Origin: Parvibaculum sp.
GTDB taxonomy: Bacteria > Pseudomonadota > Alphaproteobacteria > Parvibaculales > Parvibaculaceae
DNA length: 64,000 nucleotides
Assembly: GCA_013823365.1 (NCBI GenBank)
Contig: PNMC01000001.1
Span: 1-64,000 of the forward strand
Direction: 5' to 3'
Position 1 is the stretch's first letter; each line of letters begins with the position of its first letter. The position numbers and the translations under genes were made by a program. The notes beneath the pieces were generated by a model, which was given only the letters and a program-made list of their open reading frames with translations, did not search any database and had not been told where the DNA came from. Below are positions 9,401 through 17,526 of the stretch, piece by piece.

Positions 9401-10606
9401 CTACGCTGACAAGGCGACCTTGACCCATCCGGCCTGACGGCGGTCGAAGGACTTGTAGGCCTCGAGCACATCGATCAGCGGTTCGCGATGCGTCAGCACC
9501 TCTTGCGGATCGACGGCGCCTTCCCGCACCCATTCCACGATGCGCGGGACATATTTCCGGTGATTGCAGTTGCCCATATTGACCGTGACGTTCCGGTTCA
9601 TCGCCTTGCCGATGGGGAAGGAGTGGACGTTCGGCGGATAGACGCCGATGATGCCGAGCGTACCCGCCTTGGCCAGAGCGTCGATCGCCCAGTCGAGAAC
9701 GAGTGTCGGGGCGTTGCCGGGCACCCAGAGGTCGCCATCGGGATTCCGCTCGGGTGCTGCCTGCCGGGATTCCCTTTCATGGCGCTCGCGGTCGAGATCT
9801 TCCGTACCCGGGCCGCTCTCAGGCATGACCGCGTCGACCCCCACGGCATCGATCGCCCGGTCCGTGCCGATGCCGCCCGTGAGCTCCCTTATCGCCGCGA
9901 CCGGATTTTCCCTTGAGAAGTCGACGATCTCCGCTCCCTGCTGCGCCGCCATCTCGAGCCTGTCGGGCAGGCAATCTACGGCAATGACGCGGGATGCACC
10001 CATTAGCTTGGCGGCGAGAATGGCGAACTGGCCCACGGGCCCGCACCCCCAGACCGTCACCGTGTCGCCATCCGACACCTCCGCGCCGAAATAGCCGGTT
10101 GGAAAGATATCGGAAATCATGATCGCCTGATCGTCGCTGACTTCCTCCGGCAATTTGACGAGGCCGACATTGGCGAAGGGGATGCGTCCATATTCCGCTT
10201 GCAGCCCGTTGAAAGAGCCGGTGGCTTCCGGCCCGCCGAAAAAGGATGTTCCGCCCTGGTGTCCGTTGGGATTGGCCGTGTCGCACTGCGCGTAATATCC
10301 GGTGCGGCAATAAGAACAGGAGCCGCAAGCGATGGTGGATGGCACGACCACGCGGTCGCCGCGCTTGAGGTTGCGCACATTCGAGCCCGTTTCCTCGACG
10401 ATTCCGACCGCTTCATGCCCGAGGACGAGACCGGGCTTCATGCCGGGTATGGTGCCGCGGATCATGTGAAGGTCCGTTCCGCAGATGGCGCTGGACGTGA
10501 TCCGGATGATGGCATCGGTTGGCTCCTGGATCTCCGGCTCGGCCACGTCATCGAGCCTCACATCGCCGATATCGTGAAATACCACCGCTTTCATTTTCAT
10601 CTCCAC
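9401..10606 (-). CDS. zinc-dependent alcohol dehydrogenase (MDR superfamily)
   Basis: MKAVVFHDIGDVRLDDVAEPEIQEPTDAIIRITSSAICGTDLHMIRGTIPGMKPGLVLGHEAVGIVEETG...CGSCSYCRTGYYAQCD. Confidence 0.92.
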   Translation of the reverse strand: MEMKMKAVVFHDIGDVRLDDVAEPEIQEPTDAIIRITSSAICGTDLHMIRGTIPGMKPGLVLGHEAVGIVEETGSNVRNLKRGDRVVVPSTIACGSCSYCRTGYYAQCDTANPNGHQGGTSFFGGPEATGSFNGLQAEYGRIPFANVGLVKLPEEVSDDQAIMISDIFPTGYFGAEVSDGDTVTVWGCGPVGQFAILAAKLMGASRVIAVDCLPDRLEMAAQQGAEIVDFSRENPVAAIRELTGGIGTDRAIDAVGVDAVMPESGPGTEDLDRERHERESRQAAPERNPDGDLWVPGNAPTLVLDWAIDALAKAGTLGIIGVYPPNVHSFPIGKAMNRNVTVNMGNCNHRKYVPRIVEWVREGAVDPQEVLTHREPLIDVLEAYKSFDRRQAGWVKVALSA

Positions 10607-10669
10607 TTCAGGATGTCAGAGCTTACACCGCTTCACACAGCCGTATTCGTGACCGCTCGTTACGACGGC

Positions 10670-10694
10670 AACAGAAACCGCGTGCTTATGTTCC
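10670..10694 (-). promoter_or_regulatory. putative EcfG-type general stress promoter upstream of the alcohol dehydrogenase
   Basis: Minus strand GGAAC-ATAAGCACGCGGTTTCT(17)-GTT. Confidence 0.65.
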
Positions 10695-10707
10695 GTTCGA
10701 AGGCGCA

Positions 10708-10732
10708 GGAACAATTGTTGTCGCCTCCGGTT
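10708..10732 (+). promoter_or_regulatory. putative EcfG-type general stress promoter for a small RNA
   Basis: GGAAC-AATTGTTGTCGCCTCCG(17)-GTT, followed by hairpins and a terminator with no ORF. Confidence 0.65.
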
Positions 10733-10738
10733 TGATGC

Positions 10739-10825
10739 GCACGGCGTCTGACGCCGTGATGCGGTCCCGGACCGCATCTCCCCCTCCCTGACTTGCCCCG
10801 CCTCTCGGAGGCGGGGCCTTTTCAT
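10739..10825 (+). ncRNA. candidate stress-induced small RNA (about 85 nt)
   Basis: Stem-loops CACGGCGT-CTG-ACGCCGTG (10740-10758) and GATGCGGT-CCCGG-ACCGCATC (10758-10778), single-stranded TCCCCCTCCCTGACTT linker, terminator GCCCCGCCTC-TCG-GAGGCGGGGC + CTTTTCATTTCTT. Confidence 0.6.
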
Positions 10826-10830
10826 TTCTT
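10795..10830 (+). terminator. intrinsic terminator of the candidate sRNA
   Basis: 10-bp GC stem with T-rich tail only in the + direction. Confidence 0.75.
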
Positions 10831-11010
10831 GCTCTTCTTCTGCGGCTTGTCCTTGCGCTTGGTCGAGGCCATTTTCTCGAGTTCCTTCTTGCTCATGGAC
10901 TCGGCCATCGATTTCGACGCGCCTTTGAGCTCGCTTTTCTTCTTGTCGCCGCGTTTTGCGGCCAGCGCCGCGCCGGCCGCCATTTGTTGGGACTTGGATT
11001 TCGCGGGCAT
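10822..11010 (-). CDS. small lysine-rich protein, DUF3008-like
   Basis: MPAKSKSQQMAAGAALAAKRGDKKKSELKGASKSMAESMSKKELEKMASTKRKDKPQKKSKK. Confidence 0.8.
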   Translation of the reverse strand: MPAKSKSQQMAAGAALAAKRGDKKKSELKGASKSMAESMSKKELEKMASTKRKDKPQKKSKK

Positions 11011-11181
11011 GGGTTCCTTCCTTTCTTCAAGAGGCAGAAACACAACGCCCGGACCCGGTGGCCGGTTCGGGCCGTCCGCCCGAAACCGGAGAAAACAGGC
11101 GATTCTCTTTCCCCATTGGAACAATTTCCACGTCAGCAGCTTGTGTCCAACGCAACATGGATCGAGAAGCGGGAGACCGGA

Positions 11182-11787
11182 ATGAAAGCCATCGCCCTCA
11201 ATGCCACGCTGAAGACGAGCGACGGAGACCCTTCCTCGACTGAAAAGATGCTCGAGCTCCTCCTGAGCGAACTGGAGAAGGAAGGCGTCGACGGGGAGAT
11301 CGTTCGACTTGCCGATCTGAATATCAAGCCGGGCGTCAAATCCGATGAAGGCGAGGACGATGACTGGCCGGAAGTTCGCTCCCGTGTTCTCGCCGCCGAC
11401 ATTCTGGTGCTCGGAACGCCGGTATGGCTCGGCCAGCCATCGAGCGTCGCGAAACGCGCACTCGAGCGCATGAATGCCTTTCTCTCCGAGAAGGACGATG
11501 GCGGGAGAATGGTCTCCTACAACCGTGTGGCTGCCGTCGCCGTTGTCGGCAATGAAGATGGCGCACACCATATTTCGGCCGAGCTTTATCAGGCGCTGAA
11601 CGATGTGGGGTTCACGCTGGCGCCCAACGCCGTCTGCTACTGGGTTGGCGAGGCGATGGGCGGAACGGACTTCAAGGAGCTCGACAAGACACCGGACCCG
11701 GTGTCCTCCGCTGCGACGATGCTTGCGCGGAACACGGTGCATCTCGCCCGGCTTCTCAAGGCAAATGTCTATCCGCCTGTCTCTTGA
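11182..11787 (+). CDS. flavodoxin family protein / NADPH-dependent FMN reductase
   Basis: MKAIALNATLKTSDGDPSSTEKMLELLLSELEKEGVDGEIVRLADLNIKPG...ADILVLGTPVWLGQPSSVAKRALERM. Confidence 0.85.
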   Translation: MKAIALNATLKTSDGDPSSTEKMLELLLSELEKEGVDGEIVRLADLNIKPGVKSDEGEDDDWPEVRSRVLAADILVLGTPVWLGQPSSVAKRALERMNAFLSEKDDGGRMVSYNRVAAVAVVGNEDGAHHISAELYQALNDVGFTLAPNAVCYWVGEAMGGTDFKELDKTPDPVSSAATMLARNTVHLARLLKANVYPPVS

Positions 11788-11827
11788 GCCCGGCGAGGCA
11801 AACTCATGCATAATCAGGAGAAAGGAC

Positions 11828-12691
11828 ATGACGAGAGCGAAGGAAGCACCGGTGGCGCAGCACCAGGACCGCCAGCCCGGCAGCGAAGCCGAGATGGACC
11901 CGCCGCCGGACTATGAACCGCGCTATCCGGGCGCCGGGCGTCTTGCGGGAAAAGTCGCGATCATTACCGGTGGCGACTCCGGCATCGGTCGCGCCACTGC
12001 CATTCTTTTTGCGCGTGAAGGAGCGCACCTTGGCATCCTCTACAAGAACATGGATGAGGAAAAAGATGCCAGAAAGACGGCAGAACTTGTCGAGCGGGAA
12101 GGCGGGGAGTGCTTTCTTCTCGCCGGTGACGTCGGCAAGGAGGATGTGGCCCGTTCCTTCGTGGACGAGGCGGTGCGGAAGTTCGGCGGGCTCGACATCG
12201 TCATCTGCGGCGCAGCGGAACAGCATTTCGAAACCGGGTTCGAGAATATCCCGGAAGAGCAGATCGAGAGAACGTTCCGGACCAATGTGTTCGGGCAATT
12301 TTTCGTGATCCAGGCAGCACTGCCGCATCTGAAGGAAGGCGCTTCGATCATCTGCATCACATCCGTCACAGCCTATCGGGGGCAGCCGACCCTTCTCGAC
12401 TACTCATCCACCAAGGGCGCCATCCTCTCGCTCGTACGCGCGCTGTCTTCGAATCTCGCATCGAAGAGCATCAGGGTGAATGGCGTGGCGCCGGGCCCGA
12501 TCTGGACGCCGCTCATTCCCGCTTCCTTCCCGGCGGGCAAGGTGGCCGAGTTCGGCAAGAGCGCGCCGCTCGGCCGGCCGGGGCAGCCGAACGAAGTGGC
12601 GCCATCGCTTCTCTTCCTCGCCTGCGAAGACAGCTCATACATGAGCGGACAGGTGTTGCATCCGAACGGCGGCGACCTGATCGGGGGATGA
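11828..12691 (+). CDS. SDR family oxidoreductase (YhdF/YdaD-like)
   Basis: PGAGRLAGKVAIITGGDSGIGRATAILFAREGAHLGILYKNMDEEKDARKTAELVEREGG...YSSTKGAI. Confidence 0.92.
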   Translation: MTRAKEAPVAQHQDRQPGSEAEMDPPPDYEPRYPGAGRLAGKVAIITGGDSGIGRATAILFAREGAHLGILYKNMDEEKDARKTAELVEREGGECFLLAGDVGKEDVARSFVDEAVRKFGGLDIVICGAAEQHFETGFENIPEEQIERTFRTNVFGQFFVIQAALPHLKEGASIICITSVTAYRGQPTLLDYSSTKGAILSLVRALSSNLASKSIRVNGVAPGPIWTPLIPASFPAGKVAEFGKSAPLGRPGQPNEVAPSLLFLACEDSSYMSGQVLHPNGGDLIGG

Positions 12692-12809
12692 CGAACGCGG
12701 CCGGCTCGTGCGCCGCAACTTTGCCCGAAAGATAAAGATGATGAACCATATAGACGGGGAGCGCGTAGATGGAAGTGCAGATACTGCGGCCACCGCCTTG
12801 GGAGAAATT

Positions 12810-13010
12810 ATGAAAAGTCAGAACAAAGCCAATCATCCGATAAAACCCCGGCCTGCGGGGCCGCTCGACAAGGCCGTGAAAGCGGCGATCGCCGGGGAGG
12901 CTCCCTATGTCCCCTCTGATCGGGTGGAGCACCTCTCGCGGGAACTCGCAAAGAAGCTTGCCGGGGCCGAAGCCGCCGGCAAGCCTGAGGATGGTCTCCC
13001 GGAAGATTGA
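12810..13010 (+). CDS. small hypothetical protein, possible diverged NepR-like anti-sigma factor (weak)
   Basis: 66-aa frame MKSQNKANHPIKPRPAGPLDKAVKAAIAGEAPYVPSDRVEHLSRELAKKLAGAEAAGKPEDGLPED; converges on the EcfG-like sigma gene; longer ATG (12738) and GTG (12708) starts possible. Confidence 0.45.
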   Translation: MKSQNKANHPIKPRPAGPLDKAVKAAIAGEAPYVPSDRVEHLSRELAKKLAGAEAAGKPEDGLPED

Positions 13011-13015
13011 ACTTC

Positions 13016-13600
13016 TCAGTCGCGCGGAAGAGGCCGCGATTTCCGGTCGAGAATTTTCTGAAGGCCTGTGCGCCCTCGATTGACGCGGCTCTTGATCGTA
13101 CCGAGCGGGCACTCGCAGATCGAGGCCGCTTCCTCATAGCTCAGCCCGATCCCTCCCACGAGCACCACGGCGTCCCGCTGGTCGCAGGGAAGGGCGGCGA
13201 GAGCCCCCTTCACATCGTCGAGCTCCACCGACCATTCCTGTGCGCCATCGCTGCCGATGATGTCGCTCGGATCGGCCTCGCTCGGCATTTCGCGCTTGCG
13301 CCGCCGGTACTCGGAATAGAATGTGTTGCGCTCAATCGTGAACAGCCACGCACGCAGATTCGTCCCGCGCTGGAAGCGATGCACATTCGCCAGCGCCTTG
13401 AGCAGCGTTTCCTGGACGAGATCGTCGGCATCGGCGGGAGACTTGGTGAGGCTAAGGCCATAGGCCCTGAGGGCGGGAAGAAGATCGAGTATCTCTTCTT
13501 CCAGCGCTTCTGCTGTCGCCGCGGTCGAGGTGGAAGTGCGAGGCTCGTCTTCTTCGTTTGATCGGATATGACGTTGGGCTGCAGCATTGTGTGCGGCCAT
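13016..13600 (-). CDS. EcfG-like (ECF15-type) RNA polymerase sigma factor
   Basis: EILDLLPALRAYGLSLTKSPADADDLVQETLLKALANVHRFQRGTNLRAWLFTIERNTFYSEYRRRKREMP...ALAALPCDQRDAVVLVGGIGLSYEEAASICECPLGTIKSRVNRGR; start chosen downstream of GGAAC-N17-GTT. Confidence 0.88.
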   Translation of the reverse strand: MAAHNAAAQRHIRSNEEDEPRTSTSTAATAEALEEEILDLLPALRAYGLSLTKSPADADDLVQETLLKALANVHRFQRGTNLRAWLFTIERNTFYSEYRRRKREMPSEADPSDIIGSDGAQEWSVELDDVKGALAALPCDQRDAVVLVGGIGLSYEEAASICECPLGTIKSRVNRGRTGLQKILDRKSRPLPRD

Positions 13601-13649
13601 GGCCTCACTCCCTTTGTTCGAAGTTCGAATTTGCAGCCCCGATGATGAG

Positions 13650-13674
13650 AACGGGTCACCGATAATTACGTTCC
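13650..13674 (-). promoter_or_regulatory. putative EcfG-type promoter upstream of the sigma factor (autoregulation)
   Basis: Minus strand GGAAC-GTAATTATCGGTGACCC(17)-GTT, 50 nt from ATG at 13600. Confidence 0.7.
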
Positions 13675-13817
13675 GCAAGTGCGCCGGATTTCCGTTCACC
13701 GGGCAGGACGTATCCCTTTTAATGGGCGTCACGACGGGTTCTTCTCGATATAGGACGCACACAAAGCGGGCGCCGCCTGAGCGGAGCGGCTAAGCCACTC
13801 CGCTCCGCATAAACGCG

Positions 13818-14354
13818 TCAGCGGCCGAGATCGTCGCGCAATGACTCAAGCGTGTCGCGGTGCGACTCGACGGTGGAGGCAGCATCGGAAGCGATCTCCT
13901 GCAGCGGTTCGAGTTCTCCGTTCTCGGCATAATTGCGATGAAGCTGCAGCGCTTCATCATGTGCTTCGATTTGCAGCTGGATATAGAGCCGGTCGAACTC
14001 ACCTGCTTCGGCGTCTTCAAGTTGTCCGATCTTCTCCTGCTGGGCATCGTCGGGTTCGGTGGGCAGGGTCACAGGAAGCCGCGCATCCGCTACCGCAACC
14101 TTCAGATTGGAACTCGACTCCGTGTGATCCTCGATCATCGTCTGCGCGAATTCGCGAACGTCGTCGTTGCGGGACCTCTGAAGCGCAATTTCGCTCGACC
14201 GGATTTCGAAGAGATCGCCAGCCGCAGCCTGGGTCACATATTCTTCCGTGGATGCGAGGCCCGGTGCAGGTTCTTCCGCGTGAGCCATGGTGAAGCCGAG
14301 CGCGAGAAAGGCTGTCGCGGCGCCGAGAAGTGCCTTCTGGATTGTCTGTCTCAT
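13818..14354 (-). CDS. DUF4142 domain protein, secreted
   Basis: Signal peptide MRQTIQKALLGAATAFLALGFTMAHA; STEEYVTQAAAGDLFEIRSSEIALQRSRNDDVREFAQTMIEDHTESS. Confidence 0.88.
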   Translation of the reverse strand: MRQTIQKALLGAATAFLALGFTMAHAEEPAPGLASTEEYVTQAAAGDLFEIRSSEIALQRSRNDDVREFAQTMIEDHTESSSNLKVAVADARLPVTLPTEPDDAQQEKIGQLEDAEAGEFDRLYIQLQIEAHDEALQLHRNYAENGELEPLQEIASDAASTVESHRDTLESLRDDLGR

Positions 14355-14386
14355 GTCTGTCTCCGGTGTCGTCGCCCCCGGGCTGA

Positions 14387-14411
14387 AACAGCCGCCGCCC
14401 GGACTTGTTCC
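14387..14411 (-). promoter_or_regulatory. putative EcfG-type promoter for DUF4142 gene
   Basis: On + strand AAC(14387-14389)-N17-GTTCC(14407-14411), i.e. GGAAC-N17-GTT on minus. Confidence 0.65.
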
Positions 14412-14415
14412 CTCA

Positions 14416-14441
14416 GGAACATTCCAAGCGAACGGACCGTT
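14416..14441 (+). promoter_or_regulatory. putative EcfG-type promoter for CinA-like gene
   Basis: GGAAC-ATTCCAAGCGAACGGAC(17)-CGTT. Confidence 0.65.
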
Positions 14442-14488
14442 GAACGTCGTGATCTGCTTCAAGTTCACCATCACTGCGGACGGTGGCG

Positions 14489-15010
14489 ATGCCGACGGAC
14501 GACAAGGAAATTCTCGAATACGCAGACAAGGTGATGCACGCTCTGACAGAAGCGGGACTCTCGCTGGTTACCGCGGAGTCCTGCAGCGGCGGGCTCATCT
14601 GCGCGCTCCTGTCCGGGGCCGAAGGTGCAGGGAACGCACTGCATGGCGGTTTTGCCGTCTATACGAAGAAACAGAAATCCGCCGCACTTGGCATTCCACT
14701 GGCTCTGTTGCGTCAAGTCGGCAGCGTCGAACCGGAAATCGCGCGACGCATGCTCGAGGGAGCATTCGCGCATTCCGAGGCCACCGTTGCTCTTGCACTG
14801 ACAGGCGTTCTCGGCCCGGCGGAGGACGAGGATGGAAACCCTGTCGGCCGTGTCATCTTTGCTTGCGGCCTGCGCGGCGGGCAACCCGAAGTGGAGGAGC
14901 GCCGCTTCGGCACCATGCCGCCGGACGAATTACGCCACCTTGTTGTGTTGCATGCGCTGGGCTTGATCGAAAAGACAATTGCGCGGCATAGAGAAGGCGT
15001 CGGCAGATGA
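14489..15010 (+). CDS. CinA family protein (nicotinamide-nucleotide amidohydrolase domain)
   Basis: VMHALTEAGLSLVTAESCSGGLICALLSGAEGAGNALHGGFAVYTKKQKSAALGIP; GTG at 14483 is an alternative start. Confidence 0.88.
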   Translation: MPTDDKEILEYADKVMHALTEAGLSLVTAESCSGGLICALLSGAEGAGNALHGGFAVYTKKQKSAALGIPLALLRQVGSVEPEIARRMLEGAFAHSEATVALALTGVLGPAEDEDGNPVGRVIFACGLRGGQPEVEERRFGTMPPDELRHLVVLHALGLIEKTIARHREGVGR

Positions 15011-15048
15011 TGAATCGCCCAACAGCGGTCGAAATTTCGGACAATGCA

Positions 15049-15073
15049 GGAACAAGGCTGTTGGCCAGCCGTT
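15049..15073 (+). promoter_or_regulatory. putative EcfG-type promoter for DUF892 gene
   Basis: GGAAC-AAGGCTGTTGGCCAGCC(17)-GTT, 37 nt upstream of ATG 15110. Confidence 0.65.
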
Positions 15074-15109
15074 GAAGCCGGACACCCCCGTAGTGCAAGG
15101 AGTCCGGAG

Positions 15110-15628
15110 ATGACAATTTCAAGAGATGTGGCCCGCGACCTTTTTGTGACCGGCCTGAAGAACGCACACGCTACCGCTTCGCAGGGCAAGACGATGGTGC
15201 AGGCGCAACTGAACCGCATCGAGAATTATCCGGATGTCGAGGTGAAGTTGAACTCCCATCTTGCCGAGAAGGAAGCGCAGCTCCAGCGCCTGGAAACGAT
15301 CCTCGACGATCTGGGCGAAAGCCCGTCGGCGTTCAAGGACGCCACGATGTCGACCCTGGGTTTCATCGGTAGCCTCGGCGATGCCATGGCGGGCGACGAG
15401 ATCATCAAGAACAGTTTTGCGACCTTTGCTCTGGCAAACTATGAAGCCGCAGCTTACGCGACCTTGATCGTGATGGGTGAGGCCGCAGGCGAGACGGATG
15501 CCATCGGCGCGCTGGAAGCATCGTTGAACGAGGAGAAGGCCATGGCGGCCTTTATCGCCGAACACCTTCCGGCGGTCGGCATGCGCTTCATGCAGTTGCG
15601 CAGTCAGGGTCTGCAAGCAAGCCACTAA
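15110..15628 (+). CDS. DUF892 / YciE-type ferritin-like stress protein
   Basis: ARDLFVTGLKNAHATASQGKTMVQAQLNRIENYPDVEVKLNSHLAEKEAQLQRLETILDDLGESPSAFKD. Confidence 0.85.
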   Translation: MTISRDVARDLFVTGLKNAHATASQGKTMVQAQLNRIENYPDVEVKLNSHLAEKEAQLQRLETILDDLGESPSAFKDATMSTLGFIGSLGDAMAGDEIIKNSFATFALANYEAAAYATLIVMGEAAGETDAIGALEASLNEEKAMAAFIAEHLPAVGMRFMQLRSQGLQASH

Positions 15629-15735
15629 CCTCCAGAGGGGGGCGGTTGCCTCCTTCCGATTTCCGGGCTTGCACTTCCTCTTCCCGGAAACTAAAGGCTA
15701 GACCTCGTGAGCTTCCGATTGGACGCGAGGTTGAG

Positions 15736-16338
15736 ATGGACGCATGTGGCGTCATCATTGCAGGCGGCAGCGCCTCGCGGATGGGCGGCCGTGAAAAGCC
15801 GCTGCTGCACCTCCGCGGGCGACCGCTCATAGAGCATGTGGCGGATACTGCCCGTCCGCAGGTCGGTTCCCTGGCCTTGAATGCGAAACCCGAAGCCGGG
15901 GCGCTGTACCTTGAGACGGCAGTGCGGGATCTGCCGCTTCTTGCCGACAGTTTCGGCGGAGAAGCCGGGCCCCTCGGAGGCGTGCTGGCGGGCCTCGCTT
16001 GGGTGGAGGCGAACGGCGCGCGCTGGCTTGCGACCTTCCCTGCCGACACGCCCTTCCTGCCCCACGATCTGGTGGCGCGGCTTTCCGCCGGTGCCGGGGA
16101 AGAAGTTCCCGCCGTTGCCGTTACGGAAGACCGTGTGCAGGCGCTCTGCGCCTTGTGGCCGGTGAGCGCTCGCGCCCGTCTCGCCGAGGGCATTGCCGCG
16201 GGCCGCTATCGCAGCCTCTGGTGGACGCTGGAAGAATTCGGCGCGGCACGTTGCCTTTTCGACGATGAGGCCGCCTTCTTCAACGTGAACACGGAGGAAG
16301 ATCTGGCACTCGCCGAGCGCATGGCGGCTCGCCGATGA
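15736..16338 (+). CDS. mobA: molybdenum cofactor guanylyltransferase MobA
   Basis: MDACGVIIAGGSASRMGGREKPLLHLRGRPLIEHVADTARPQV...WLATFPADTPFLPHDLVARL. Confidence 0.9.
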   Translation: MDACGVIIAGGSASRMGGREKPLLHLRGRPLIEHVADTARPQVGSLALNAKPEAGALYLETAVRDLPLLADSFGGEAGPLGGVLAGLAWVEANGARWLATFPADTPFLPHDLVARLSAGAGEEVPAVAVTEDRVQALCALWPVSARARLAEGIAAGRYRSLWWTLEEFGAARCLFDDEAAFFNVNTEEDLALAERMAARR

Positions 16339-16835
16339 ATGTCGTCGGCATCGCCGGGTGGAAGAACAGCGGCAAGACGACGCTTGTCGAAGCTCTTGTC
16401 GCAATCTTCAGCGCCCGCGGCCTCGCCGTCTCTACCGTGAAGCATGCGCATCACGAATTCGATATCGACCGCCCCGGCAAGGACAGTCACAGGCACCGGC
16501 AAGCCGGCGCATGAGAGGTGATCGTCGCCTCGCAGAAGCGTTGGGCCCTGATGCATGAGTTGCGCGTCGAGGCGGAGCCCTCGCTCGATGAGCTGCTTGC
16601 CCGTCTCAGTCCTGCCGATCTCGTCCTCGTCGAGGGATTCAGGCACGGCCTCCACCCAAGGCTCGAAATCCACCGCCGGGGGATCGAAGGCCCGCCGCTC
16701 GCCAAGGACGGCAATGGCGTGATCGCAATCGTCACCGATATACCGGAGCTCGCCTCCGCACTTCCGGTTCTCCCTTTGAACCAACCCGAGGAAGTTGCAC
16801 GCTTCATCGCCGGCTATTTCGGGTTTTCCTTCTAG
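16335..16835 (+). pseudogene. mobB: mobB, interrupted by in-frame TGA at 16512-16514
   Basis: MNVVGIAGWKNSGKTTLVEALVAIFSARGLAVSTVKHAHHEFDIDRPGKDSHRHRQAGA*EVIVASQKRWALMHELRVEAEPSLDELLARLSPADLVLVEGFRHGLHPRLEIHR; same frame continues to 16835; start overlaps the mobA stop (ATGA). Confidence 0.85.
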
Positions 16836-16932
16836 GGCGTATATGGGCTGGAACGGAACTTGCTGTCTTCGGGCAAGATGGCGGCAGAATCCGCTTCCTC
16901 ATCGCGTGGCATTTCGGGACGATAGTGCGGCA

Positions 16933-17526
16933 GTGAACAGCGCAAAGCCCCTCAGGATCCTCATCATCGACAGCAACGACGACCGCGCCGCCGTGGTCGA
17001 GGCGGGGCTTGCCGGCTACGGCGATGCGCAGATTCTCCGCATGGGCCTCTCGACCGATCTCATCCGCAAGATCGGGGAAATCGAGCCCGATGTGATCTTC
17101 GTGGATGTGGATTCGCCCGACCGCGACACGCTGGAGAACATGCGCAATGTCTCTGCCGTCATGCCGCGTCCCATCGTGATGTTCGTCGAAGAAAGCGAGG
17201 AATCTCTTGCGGAAGAGGCGCTGCGCGCGGGCGTCAGCGCCTATATCGTCGACGGGCTCAGTGCAAAGCGCGTGAAGCCGATCCTCGACGTCGCAATCCT
17301 GCGTTTCAAGGTCTTCCAGAAGATGCGAGAGGAGCTCGACAAGGCGAAGTCGGATCTCGCCAGCCGCAAGGTTGTGGAGCGCGCCAAGGGCCTGCTGATG
17401 GAGCAGCGTAAACTCTCCGAGGAAGAGGCCTACAAGCTGCTGCGCAACACCGCCATGAAAGAGGGCAAGTCGATTCTCGACATCGCCGACAGCCTCATTT
17501 CGATCTCCCGTTTGCTCAAGGGCTAG
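16933..17526 (+). CDS. nasT: ANTAR domain response regulator, NasT-like
   Basis: GTG start inferred; KPLRILIIDSNDDRAAVVEAGLAGYGDAQILRM...VVERAKGLLMEQRKLSEEEAYKLLRNTAMKEGKSILDIADSLISI (ANTAR). Confidence 0.9.
   Translation: MNSAKPLRILIIDSNDDRAAVVEAGLAGYGDAQILRMGLSTDLIRKIGEIEPDVIFVDVDSPDRDTLENMRNVSAVMPRPIVMFVEESEESLAEEALRAGVSAYIVDGLSAKRVKPILDVAILRFKVFQKMREELDKAKSDLASRKVVERAKGLLMEQRKLSEEEAYKLLRNTAMKEGKSILDIADSLISISRLLKG

Noticed and set aside
11118-11142. GGAAC box upstream of the flavodoxin-like gene as a seventh stress promoter
   Set aside because: No GTT at the correct spacing (GCTT/TTG instead); too degenerate to call.
16512-16514. TGA in mobB as a selenocysteine codon
   Set aside because: MobB has no known selenoprotein form, the position is not catalytic as far as I know, and no SECIS-like hairpin was recognised; mutation or sequencing error is simpler.
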